A DNA stretch of 64,000 nt from Mycolicibacterium flavescens (GTDB lineage: Bacteria > Actinomycetota > Actinomycetes > Mycobacteriales > Mycobacteriaceae): NCBI GenBank assembly GCA_900637135.1, contig LR134353.1, forward strand, positions 1,550,001 through 1,614,000, written 5' to 3'. Made by a program: the position numbers and the translations under genes. How positions within the stretch are numbered: the first letter of the stretch is position 1; each line of letters starts with the position of its first letter. The notes under the pieces are model-generated. The model worked only from the letters and a program-made list of their open reading frames with translations, made no database searches and had not been told where the DNA came from. Of this stretch, positions 48,959-56,922 are shown one piece after another.

Positions 48959-49738
48959 TCAAACGGAAACCAGCGGGCCGGCCGGTGTCGTCGTGGTGGC
49001 GTGGACCAGTAACTCGGCCAGTTCGCGCGGTCGGCTCAGGAACGGCGAGTGCGAGGCGTTGATGGTCAACTGTTCGACGCCGAGGCGACGGGTCACCGTG
49101 TCGGCCAGCCAGCGCGGCATCGACCGGTCCTGCAGACAACGAATGAAGCTGCGGGGGAGATCGGCCTCCCAGAACCGCGGCACGGATACCGGCGTCACCG
49201 TCGTGTCGCCGAAGCGTTCGGGACCGAGGCGCTCGAACGCCCAGCGCGCGGTGGCCTCGTCGCAATCGTGGTAAAAGTACCGCCACGCGCCTTCGAAGTC
49301 GGCGAACCACATCGCGCCGTCGTCGTCGAACTTCAGGTAGCCCAACATCTCTCCGACGTCGGCGTCGAAATCCTCGCCTAGTTCGTCGCCGTCGTCGCGC
49401 ATCGCCATCGCTTCGGGATAGGTGCGACCCTCTCGCGGCAGGGCCGCGGCGAGGTAGGTGATGTGGCCGACCAATTCGGGCGCAGCGTCGGCCGCCAGCG
49501 TTGCGTCGAAGCCGCCGCCCGAGTGTCCGACGAGAACGCTGTCAGCCGAACCTGCTGCCCGCAACGATTCCACGATCGCGTCGCGCCGGTTGGCCAGTGT
49601 CGACTCCTCGTCGACGCGTGCACCGTGTCCCGGGAGGTCCACCGCGACCGCGTCGTGGCCCATCGCCGTCAGCTCGTCGATCACGCGCTCCCAGCACCAG
49701 GCGGCGTGAAAGCCCCCGTGTACGAAGACGAATCGCAT
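48959..49738 (-). CDS. Alpha/beta hydrolase
   Basis: 259 residues. HGGFHAAWCW provides the oxyanion region, GHSGGG holds the nucleophile Ser73, and ASHSPFLSRP the late His; Asp would be in the DRSMP segment. The small, lipase/esterase or C-C hydrolase-like layout is similar to plant methyl-esterase-type and EstC-like families. Its ATG overlaps the P450 stop (TGATG at 49736-49740). Last gene in the ten-gene operon. Confidence 0.9.
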   Translation of the reverse strand: MRFVFVHGGFHAAWCWERVIDELTAMGHDAVAVDLPGHGARVDEESTLANRRDAIVESLRAAGSADSVLVGHSGGGFDATLAADAAPELVGHITYLAAALPREGRTYPEAMAMRDDGDELGEDFDADVGEMLGYLKFDDDGAMWFADFEGAWRYFYHDCDEATARWAFERLGPERFGDTTVTPVSVPRFWEADLPRSFIRCLQDRSMPRWLADTVTRRLGVEQLTINASHSPFLSRPRELAELLVHATTTTPAGPLVSV

Positions 49739-50943
49739 CAACTCAGGGCGCGCACCGGAACGTGCGACCAGCCCGCGACGTTCTGCATCGCCACCCGACG
49801 GCAGTCATCCCACAGCACTTCATATCGGGGGATCAGGTCGAGCAGCCGCTCGAGTGCGATCGCCGTCTCCATCCGGGCCAACGCCGCACCAAGGCAGCTG
49901 TGAATGCCGTAGCCGAAGCCCAGGTTCTGCGCCTCGGTGCGGTTGCGGTCGATGTCGAAAGTGTCGGCGTCGGTGAATGCCTCGGGATCGCGGTGTGCCG
50001 AGGCCTGCAGGAGGAACACCGGCTTGCCCTCGGGGATCGTCACGCCGTGCAGTTCCACATCGCGCATCGAGCGCCGCACGTTGTAGTGCACCGGCGGCTC
50101 GTAGCGCAGCAGTTCCTCGACTGCGGCCGGAATCTTGCTGCGGTCATCGAGAAGCTTCTGCCACTGGTCGGGGTGACGGGCGAACGTGACCGCCGCGTTG
50201 CCGACCAGCTTGGTGACGGTCTCCGCGCCAGCACCACCGAGAAGGGTTGCGAATCCGGCGATCTCGAAGTCGTCGAGTGATTCCTTCTCACCATCCTCGC
50301 GGGTGATCTCGGCGGCCACCAGGCGGCTGAACATGTCGTCCGTCGGGTTAGCGCGCCGCTCCTGGATCAGTTGGAAGTACAGCCCCATGGCTTCGCCGAT
50401 GGCCTGCATACCCTCTTCGGACATGTCGACCTGGCCGGGCTCGCGATGCAGCGACGCGTCGACCCATTCGCGGACCTGCTGCCGGTGTTCCTCTGGCACG
50501 CCCAGCATCTGGGTGATGACTTCGACCGGGAAGAATGCGGAGAAGTCGCTGACGACGTCGAAGTGGGAGGGATCGGCCTTGGCGATGTACCTGTCGATGG
50601 TCTCGGTCACCATCGGCCGCATCGCCTCGATCGCCCGGGGGGTGAACACCTTATTCACCAGGCTGCGCATGTGGCGATGTTCGGGCGGATCCATCAGGAT
50701 GATCATCTTGGCCGGCATCGGCTCGTCAGAGCGAATGGTCGCCAGATCCAGACCGTATGCCGACGAGTAGGTGGCGAAGTCCTTGTAAGCCGCGGATATG
50801 TCTTCATGCCGCGACAAGGCGTAGAAGTCGAGTTCCTCGTTGTAGTAGACCGGTGCTTCTTCGCGCAGGCGCCGGTAGATCTCCCACGGTCCGTCGAAGT
50901 ACTCCTGCGAGAACGGGTCGAAGACGATTTTCGACGTGGTCAT
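49738..50943 (-). CDS. Cytochrome P450
   Basis: 401 residues from the ATG at 50943, overlapping the ferredoxin stop (ATGA). I-helix LLGGAGAETVTKL, ExxR in VEELLRYEPP, and FGYGIHSCLGAALAR with Cys350. The FDPFSQEYFDGPWEIYRRLREEAPVYYNEELDFYALSR start is nearly shared with the P450 at 51137, an obvious duplicate. The two P450 genes enclose one ferredoxin that may serve both. Confidence 0.95.
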   Translation of the reverse strand: MTTSKIVFDPFSQEYFDGPWEIYRRLREEAPVYYNEELDFYALSRHEDISAAYKDFATYSSAYGLDLATIRSDEPMPAKMIILMDPPEHRHMRSLVNKVFTPRAIEAMRPMVTETIDRYIAKADPSHFDVVSDFSAFFPVEVITQMLGVPEEHRQQVREWVDASLHREPGQVDMSEEGMQAIGEAMGLYFQLIQERRANPTDDMFSRLVAAEITREDGEKESLDDFEIAGFATLLGGAGAETVTKLVGNAAVTFARHPDQWQKLLDDRSKIPAAVEELLRYEPPVHYNVRRSMRDVELHGVTIPEGKPVFLLQASAHRDPEAFTDADTFDIDRNRTEAQNLGFGYGIHSCLGAALARMETAIALERLLDLIPRYEVLWDDCRRVAMQNVAGWSHVPVRALS

Positions 50944-51140
50944 GCGTCTTCGATCGAGATCGCCTGGCGCGGGCACTGTCGCACCGCTTCCCTGACTTGC
51001 TCCTCGTTCTCGGGCGTCACTTCTTCCTGAAGCACGTGTAGGTAGTCCTCCTCGTCGAGATCGAACACCTCCGGGATGATGCCCATGCACACTCCGTTGC
51101 TCTCACAGAGCCCGAAGTCGACGATGATCTTTTGAGTCAC
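50940..51140 (-). CDS. [3Fe-4S] ferredoxin
   Basis: 66 residues from the GTG at 51140, which overlaps the P450 stop upstream (GTGA), and whose own stop overlaps the next P450 start. Cluster residues Cys12, Asn15, Cys18 and Cys56. Asn at the second position marks it as different from the His and Phe forms elsewhere in this window. The three-gene P450-ferredoxin-P450 chain is fully overlapping. Confidence 0.93.
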   Translation of the reverse strand: MTQKIIVDFGLCESNGVCMGIIPEVFDLDEEDYLHVLQEEVTPENEEQVREAVRQCPRQAISIEDA

Positions 51141-52339
51141 TTCAACACCTTCACCGGGACGTGGTGGTATCCGGCCACATTCTGCATGTGCACGCGTTCG
51201 AGGCCGTCGAAGTTCACCTCGTAACGCGGCATGAAATCGAGCAGGTGCTCGAGCGCGATCGTGGTTTCCAGGCGGGCCAGCGCAGCGCCAAGGCAGCTGT
51301 GAATGCCGTAGCCCAGTCCGAGGTTCGGCGACTGTGTGCGATCCCGGGTGATGTCGAACGTCTCGGCGTTGTCGAATGCGCGGGAATCGCGGTTGGCCGC
51401 CGCCTTCATCAGGAACACGGGCTTGTGCGCGGGAATGGTGCCGCTGGGCACCTCGGCTTCCTTCAGCGTGTAGCGCACGTTGTACTGCACCGGCCCGACG
51501 TAGCGCAGCAATTCTTCGACTGCGGCCGGCACCAGGCTGCGGTCGTCGAGCAGCATCTGCCACTGTTCGGGATGGCGGGCGAACTCGACCACCGCGCTGC
51601 CGACGAGCTTGGTGACCGTCTCCGCGCCGGCGCCACCGAGAAGTGCTAGGAATCCGGTGATCTCGAGATCGTCGAGCTGACGCATCTCACCGTTCTCACC
51701 GGGAATCTCCGCGCGGATGAGCCGGCCGATCATGTCGTCCAGTGGGTTCTGCCGCCGCTCCTGAACGAGGCCGTAGTAGTACATGCCCGAGTCAATGTTG
51801 GCCTGCATGTTCTCTTCGGACAGCTCGAGCTGGCCGGGCTTGCGTTGGAGGCTGATGTCGATCCAGCGCCGGACCTGTTGACGAAACTCCTCAGGCACCC
51901 CCGCCATCCGGGTGATCACTTCCACCGGGAACGGACCCGAGAAATCCTGCACCACATCGAAGTTGTCGGGATCGACGTTCGAGAGGTACTGCTCGACGAG
52001 TTCGGTGATGTTCTCGCGCTGCGATTGGATGGCCCGGGGGGTGAAAGCCTTGTTGAGCAGGCTGCGCATGTGCCGGTGCTCGGGCGGGTCCATGAAGATG
52101 ATCGACTTGTGCGGGCCCTCCTCCGAGCGCACCATCGCCAGGTCGCAACCACGAGATGAGGAGAACGACTCGTGGTCCTTGAGTGCTGCGGCCACGTCGG
52201 CGTGCCGCGTCAGCGCGTAGAAGTCCTGCTCCTCGTCGTAGTAGAGGGGCGCTTCGTCGCGCATCCGTTGGTAGATCTCGTACGGGTTGTCGAAGAACTC
52301 CTGCGACACCGGGTCGAACACGAGTTTGGGCTTGGTCAT
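51137..52339 (-). CDS. Cytochrome P450 (LGYG heme loop)
   Basis: 400 residues. I-helix LLGGAGAETVTKL, ExxR in VEELLRYVGP, heme loop LGYGIHSCLGAALAR with Cys349. The conserved Phe seven residues before the Cys is Leu, unlike its close paralog at 49738. That residue tunes the heme potential in P450s generally. Preceded by a 66-bp gap that may hold an internal promoter. Confidence 0.94.
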   Translation of the reverse strand: MTKPKLVFDPVSQEFFDNPYEIYQRMRDEAPLYYDEEQDFYALTRHADVAAALKDHESFSSSRGCDLAMVRSEEGPHKSIIFMDPPEHRHMRSLLNKAFTPRAIQSQRENITELVEQYLSNVDPDNFDVVQDFSGPFPVEVITRMAGVPEEFRQQVRRWIDISLQRKPGQLELSEENMQANIDSGMYYYGLVQERRQNPLDDMIGRLIRAEIPGENGEMRQLDDLEITGFLALLGGAGAETVTKLVGSAVVEFARHPEQWQMLLDDRSLVPAAVEELLRYVGPVQYNVRYTLKEAEVPSGTIPAHKPVFLMKAAANRDSRAFDNAETFDITRDRTQSPNLGLGYGIHSCLGAALARLETTIALEHLLDFMPRYEVNFDGLERVHMQNVAGYHHVPVKVLK

Positions 52340-52405
52340 GGTCTCCTCTTTCGCGGCGGGCTGTCGACCGCTTCCGTTACGCGAGGCCGCAATAATGTAA
52401 CGCCT

Positions 52406-53248
52406 CTAGTATGCCTCACCGGATGCCTCCTGGTAAGGGGAATCGCCGCTGTTTATGGCCAGGATCCCGGCGTCGATGACCTCGTCGAGCAGGCCAAGGT
52501 CACTGCCCAGTTCGCCCGCCGTCCGGCGAACCACCGCGACGTCCTTGCCGATGAACTCGCCGACATCGGTGACGAACCCCTGAACCGAGCCGCGCGCGGC
52601 GATGAACTCGCCGACCCGGCTGGTCCCGCTGCCGTGGGTGAGCGAGGTGAGCAGCTCGGCCTCCTGGACGCCGAGTCGGGCGCCGAGGTCGACGGCGGTG
52701 CGCAGCAGACCGATCTGGGCGGCGAACAGGCTGTTGTTGACGAGCTTGACGGCCTGGCCCGCGCCGATCTCGCCGACGTGCAGGATCGGGTCGCCGTAGC
52801 TGGCCAGCACCGGTCGGACCTTGTCGACCGCAGCGTGCGCGCCGCCGACGAACAGGGTCACCTCGCCGGCCGCGATGTTGTGCGGGCCGCCGCTGACCGG
52901 CGCGTCGACGACGTCGATGTCAGTGAACTCGGCCGCCAGCTTTCGCGTGGTGGCCGGGTTGCCCGTCGTGTGGATGATCAGCGCACTGCCCGGTCGCATG
53001 GCCGCGGCCAGGCCGTCGTCCAGGCACACCTGGCCGACCTGCTCGTCGGTGAACACGCAGATGACCACGGCGTCGGCCCCGTCGGCGACGTCGGCCGCGC
53101 GGGTCACGGGCTGCGCGCCGATATCGCGCAGCGCGGCGCATTTCTCGTCGGTCCTACCGAGTGCGCGGACCTCGTGACCGGCTTCGATAAGGCGGCGCAC
53201 CATCGGCGCGCCCATGCGCCCCGCCCCGACGAAGCCGACCCGCGTCAC
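52406..53248 (-). CDS. HIBADH-like NAD(P)-dependent dehydrogenase
   Basis: 280 residues, 3-hydroxyisobutyrate dehydrogenase family. Rossmann motif VGFVGAGRMGAPMVRRLIEAGHEV near the start, DAPVSGGPHNIAAG for the substrate loop, and catalytic Lys in GAGQAVKLVNN. Immediately follows a paralog of similar length on the same strand. Oxidises a short hydroxy-acid or a bulky beta-hydroxyacid; substrate unknown. Confidence 0.92.
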   Translation of the reverse strand: MTRVGFVGAGRMGAPMVRRLIEAGHEVRALGRTDEKCAALRDIGAQPVTRAADVADGADAVVICVFTDEQVGQVCLDDGLAAAMRPGSALIIHTTGNPATTRKLAAEFTDIDVVDAPVSGGPHNIAAGEVTLFVGGAHAAVDKVRPVLASYGDPILHVGEIGAGQAVKLVNNSLFAAQIGLLRTAVDLGARLGVQEAELLTSLTHGSGTSRVGEFIAARGSVQGFVTDVGEFIGKDVAVVRRTAGELGSDLGLLDEVIDAGILAINSGDSPYQEASGEAY

Positions 53249-54063
53249 CGCGGGTGGTCCATGTTCTGCAGTGCCGTGTCGGCCACGGTGAACACCGATC
53301 CCTCCGGTGCCGATGCCGTGGCCGCGATGCTGGCCGCGTGCCGAACGTCCTTCTGCAGCAACGCGCCTGCGATGGGCGCCAGTGCCTCGACCGTGCCGCC
53401 GAACATCGCGATGCTGCCCAACGCCTTGCTGGTTGCCGATCCACCGTTGAGCACCTCGGCAAGGCGCACGCGCGGAATACCCAGGGACTCACCGAGATCG
53501 AGAGTGCTCAGCGCGCTACCGAGGTTGGCGGTGAACAGCAGGTTGTTCAGGATCTTGGTGACCTGTCCACTGCCCAGCGGGCCGAGATGCACGATCGGGT
53601 CGGCATAGGTCGCGAACACCGGGCGGCAGCGTTCGACGACGTCCTCCTCGCCGCCGACCATCACCAGCAGCTTGCCCTCTTCGACGGCGGGCCCACCGCC
53701 GCTCACCGGCGCATCGATGACCGAAACACCCTGTTTGGCAGCGACTTCGGCGATCTCCCTACAGGTGTCGGGATGTACGGTGCTGTGGATGGCAATGGTT
53801 GCGCCGGAGGCCAGGCCGGCGAGCACACCGGTCTCACCGTTGAGCACTTCGCGCACGTCGTCGTCGCCGACCACACATAAGCAGACCAGATCGCTGGCCG
53901 CGGCCAACTCCGCAGGCGTGCTCGCGGTCTTGGCTGCCGTGCCGGCATACGGTTCGAGGCTGGCCGCCCGACGCGCCCACAGCGTCGTCTCGAACCCGCC
54001 CTCGACGATCTTGCGGGCCATGGGGCCGCCCTGGCTGCCCAGTCCGATGAATCCGACGCGCAT
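53245..54063 (-). CDS. HIBADH-like NAD(P)-dependent dehydrogenase
   Basis: 272 residues from the ATG at 54063, which overlaps the hydrolase stop (TGATG). Rossmann motif VGFIGLGSQGGPMARKI, substrate loop IDAPVSGGGPAVEEG and catalytic Lys in GSGQVTKILNN. It shares four bases with the paralog at 52406. Two adjacent copies may form a heteromer or oxidise both enantiomers. Confidence 0.92.
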   Translation of the reverse strand: MRVGFIGLGSQGGPMARKIVEGGFETTLWARRAASLEPYAGTAAKTASTPAELAAASDLVCLCVVGDDDVREVLNGETGVLAGLASGATIAIHSTVHPDTCREIAEVAAKQGVSVIDAPVSGGGPAVEEGKLLVMVGGEEDVVERCRPVFATYADPIVHLGPLGSGQVTKILNNLLFTANLGSALSTLDLGESLGIPRVRLAEVLNGGSATSKALGSIAMFGGTVEALAPIAGALLQKDVRHAASIAATASAPEGSVFTVADTALQNMDHPR

Positions 54064-54962
54064 CAATCCGCCTCCACTTTCTGCTCGACCTTGTCCTCGG
54101 CGCCTTTTCGGGCCGCGACGCATTCCTCGACGAATGACAGGACCCTGTCGTGGTAGTCCGCGGCCGCGTAGGACAGCGAAATGTTGTGACCTGCGCCGAC
54201 CTGTTCGTTGAGGACGAAGCGGGGCGCGGCGTTGAACACCGCGGCGATGTCGGCCAGCGACTCGGGGTCGGTGCGCCACACCCGCTCGTGTTCGGCGACG
54301 GTGAACTGCACGGGCACCTCGACCCGCGCAGCCATCGCCGGAAAGTCCCGCCGCGGCCAGTTTTTCGTCATGTCCGCCTCGTACGGCGCGCCCGTCGACG
54401 AGTTCGTGATACCCGAGAGCACCTCGGGCGGATACAGGTCGGCGGGTTCCCACAGCAGGTCGCGAAGCCCCACCGGCCGCCGGGTGGCCGTCGTCGTCTT
54501 CAGGATCTCGGCCGCGGAGTCCGCATACCGCAACCCGGTGCCGGCCAGGCCGAGTCCGAGCACCCCCGCCTGTGCGGCACGCTCGTCGGCGGCCATGCGC
54601 ACCGCCAGTTCACAGCCCGCCGAGTGGCCGAGCAGGAACAGGCCTTCGCCGCGCGGGTTCTGGCCCAACACCTTGTCGACGGCACCATAGGCGAGCGCGA
54701 CCCGCTGGTCGGGTTCGTGCATCGCCTCGGGATAGGGCGCCGAGCTGCCGTAGCCGGGACGGTCCAACGCCACCACCGTGATTCCTCGGGCCGGACCGGC
54801 GCGCAGCAGCGACAGCTGAGGATGGCCGGGACAGTCGAAATACGCTGCGGTGCTGGCACCTCCGTGGAGGGTGACGATGACGGCGGTCGGGTTCTCGCCC
54901 TGTGCGACCAGGCCCGACATGGGAACGCCGTCGACGAGGACGACGCGGGGGCGCGGGCTCAC
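54063..54962 (-). CDS. Alpha/beta hydrolase
   Basis: 299 residues from the GTG at 54962, overlapping the fusion protein stop (GTGA). VTLHGGASTAAYFD gives the oxyanion region, LFLLGHSAGCELAVRM the nucleophile Ser, and GAGHNISLSYA the late His. ALDRPGYGSSAPY is typical. A serine hydrolase for ester, lactone or thioester, likely acting on a product of the fusion protein. Confidence 0.9.
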   Translation of the reverse strand: MSPRPRVVLVDGVPMSGLVAQGENPTAVIVTLHGGASTAAYFDCPGHPQLSLLRAGPARGITVVALDRPGYGSSAPYPEAMHEPDQRVALAYGAVDKVLGQNPRGEGLFLLGHSAGCELAVRMAADERAAQAGVLGLGLAGTGLRYADSAAEILKTTTATRRPVGLRDLLWEPADLYPPEVLSGITNSSTGAPYEADMTKNWPRRDFPAMAARVEVPVQFTVAEHERVWRTDPESLADIAAVFNAAPRFVLNEQVGAGHNISLSYAAADYHDRVLSFVEECVAARKGAEDKVEQKVEAD

Positions 54963-56614
54963 CCGTCGGTCCGCATCAGGATCGCCCCGCTCGGCGTGAG
55001 CCCGCCGCTGCTGACCACCGCGACCCTGGCGTCCTTCACCTGGCGCTCGCCCGCGTCGCCGCGAAGCTGGGTGACCGCTTCGTGGATCAGACCCATTCCG
55101 TGTGTCCGGCCGTGCGACAGCTGACCGCCGTGGGTGTTCAACGGAATCACCCCGTCGCGAGCGATGGCCTTGCCGCCGTCGAGGAAGTCCTTGGCCTCGC
55201 CGATACCGCAGAAACCGAGAGCCTCCAGCCACGACAGGCAGTTGAACGAGAAGCCGTCGTACAGCTCGGCGACATCGACATCCTTGGGCCGCAACGAGGT
55301 TCGAGTCCACAGATGGGCGGCCTGACCGAGCACCTGAGGTTCGTGGGTCAGCGTGCCCTGGTCCCAGTCGGTGCGTTCGACGATCTGCGTACCGACCGCT
55401 TCGAACAACACCGGCGTGTGTGGCATGTCTTCTGCGGTTTCGACGGCCGAGACGATGACCGCGACGGCGCCGTCACAGGGAACATCGCAGTCGTACAACC
55501 CGAACGGGGTCGTGATCATCCGCGCGTTGAGGTAGTCGTCCATCGTCATGGGCTCGCGGTATATGGCGGTCGGGTTCAGCCCCGCGTTCGCGCGCTGGTT
55601 GAGCGCGATCCAACCGAGCGTCTCGCGCGTGGTCCCGTAGCGCTCGAAGTGGCGCTGGGCGTTGAGCGCCAGCGTGTGCGCGGCCGACATCGCACCAAAC
55701 GGCATCTGCCAGCTCGAGGTTCGAGCGCCACCCGGCGGTGACGCCTTGCCCTCCTTCATCAACTGCTGGAACGTCGCCTCCCACAATGTGCGGAAGCACA
55801 GCACGTGCCGGGCCATACCCGTGGCCACCGCCATCATCGCCGCGATGACCGAGCCGCCGGGTCCGAAGGTATCCATGCCGCCGTTGATCCACACCGGGCG
55901 TAGACCGAGAGCGCCCTCGAGCGCGGCGACGCCGCCTTCGCCCATGCCCGCGATGTCCAACCCGGGATAGGTCGACAGGCCGTCGATGTCGTCGAACGTC
56001 AGACCCGCGTCGGCGACGGCGGCCTCGCACGCTTCGATCGTCAGCGACAGCGGCGGCACCATCAATCGCCGACCGAGCCGCGACGCGCCGATTCCGGTGA
56101 TCGCCGAATGCTCTTCGAACCGTTGGCGAGTCAGCGGCTGGCTCACGTGACGAGCGAAGTCCTGTGGTGCGATCTCGTCCTCGGCAACCGGGCCACTCTG
56201 TTCGTCGGTGCCGGGTGTGAAGACGGGCAGCCAGACAGCTCCGGCCCCATCACCGAGCTGTTGGAACGTCACCTCGACGACTTGACCGAGTTTCAGGTCG
56301 TCGGGGTCGCAGTCGACGATGTTGGTGGTCAGTCGAACTCGCGGATCCTCGACGATCGCCACCTGGGCCACCACGTAGGGCGGCGGCAGGTCCGGGAAGC
56401 CGAACCGGTGGTTGACGGTGAACGCCGACAGCGTGGCCTTGCCGGAGACGTCGCGAACGCCCATGTTGTGGCTCCGGCAGTACCGGCACACGGGTTGCGG
56501 CGGATGGATCAGCGCCGTGCAGTCACGACACTCCTGGATGCGCAGGACACCGTCGGCGCCGGCGGTCCAGAAAAACTCGTTGAGTACCGTCAGCTCGGGT
56601 AGTGGTCTTGTCAC
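54959..56614 (-). CDS. DUF35 (OB-fold) - thiolase-like fusion, putative retro-aldolase
   Basis: 551 residues. Residues 1 to about 150 are DUF35/ChsH2-like: a zinc ribbon with Cys29, Cys32, Cys43 and Cys46 and an OB-fold (TLSAFTVNHRFGFPDLPPPYVVAQV). The rest is a thiolase-like lipid-transfer (Ltp2-type) domain, with ELYDGFSFN and GGQLSHGRTHGMGLIHE. In mycobacterial cholesterol breakdown, ChsH2-DUF35 and Ltp2 form a complex that cleaves a carbon-carbon bond by retro-aldol (family knowledge). Here they are fused. No classical thiolase Cys is evident. Overlaps the ferredoxin upstream. Confidence 0.9.
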   Translation of the reverse strand: MTRPLPELTVLNEFFWTAGADGVLRIQECRDCTALIHPPQPVCRYCRSHNMGVRDVSGKATLSAFTVNHRFGFPDLPPPYVVAQVAIVEDPRVRLTTNIVDCDPDDLKLGQVVEVTFQQLGDGAGAVWLPVFTPGTDEQSGPVAEDEIAPQDFARHVSQPLTRQRFEEHSAITGIGASRLGRRLMVPPLSLTIEACEAAVADAGLTFDDIDGLSTYPGLDIAGMGEGGVAALEGALGLRPVWINGGMDTFGPGGSVIAAMMAVATGMARHVLCFRTLWEATFQQLMKEGKASPPGGARTSSWQMPFGAMSAAHTLALNAQRHFERYGTTRETLGWIALNQRANAGLNPTAIYREPMTMDDYLNARMITTPFGLYDCDVPCDGAVAVIVSAVETAEDMPHTPVLFEAVGTQIVERTDWDQGTLTHEPQVLGQAAHLWTRTSLRPKDVDVAELYDGFSFNCLSWLEALGFCGIGEAKDFLDGGKAIARDGVIPLNTHGGQLSHGRTHGMGLIHEAVTQLRGDAGERQVKDARVAVVSSGGLTPSGAILMRTDG

Positions 56615-56922
56615 CGCACGAATCCCGAGATCGCCTCGTTGTCATCGGTTTTGGGTTCGGGCTCGGGCACCTCGTGCGCCTCCTGATGCACCGCGGTGTC
56701 GCCGGAGGGCCGGTGTTCGCCCATGTAGATGATCGCGTGCACCGGACAGTCCAATAGTGCGCGCATCACCGCGTCCCTGTCCTCCTCCGGTACCGTGCCG
56801 TCACCGATGAGGGAGGCGTAACCCCAGTCGTCTAGGGAGAAGTATCCCGGGGCGTGCTTAGCGCATATCCCGAAGCCGTCGCACAGCGTCCGGTCGAGCC
56901 GAATTCGCAAGCCCTCACTCAT
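56611..56922 (-). CDS. [3Fe-4S] ferredoxin with acidic tail
   Basis: 103 residues from the ATG at 56922. Cluster residues Cys14, Phe17, Cys20 and Cys59, with Phe at the second position. A C-terminal tail of about 40 residues, rich in Glu, Pro and His, is not found in the two other ferredoxins. Its neighbours are a NuoF-like protein (overlap ATGA, 56919-56922) and the fusion protein; no P450 is adjacent. Confidence 0.9.
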   Translation of the reverse strand: MSEGLRIRLDRTLCDGFGICAKHAPGYFSLDDWGYASLIGDGTVPEEDRDAVMRALLDCPVHAIIYMGEHRPSGDTAVHQEAHEVPEPEPKTDDNEAISGFVR

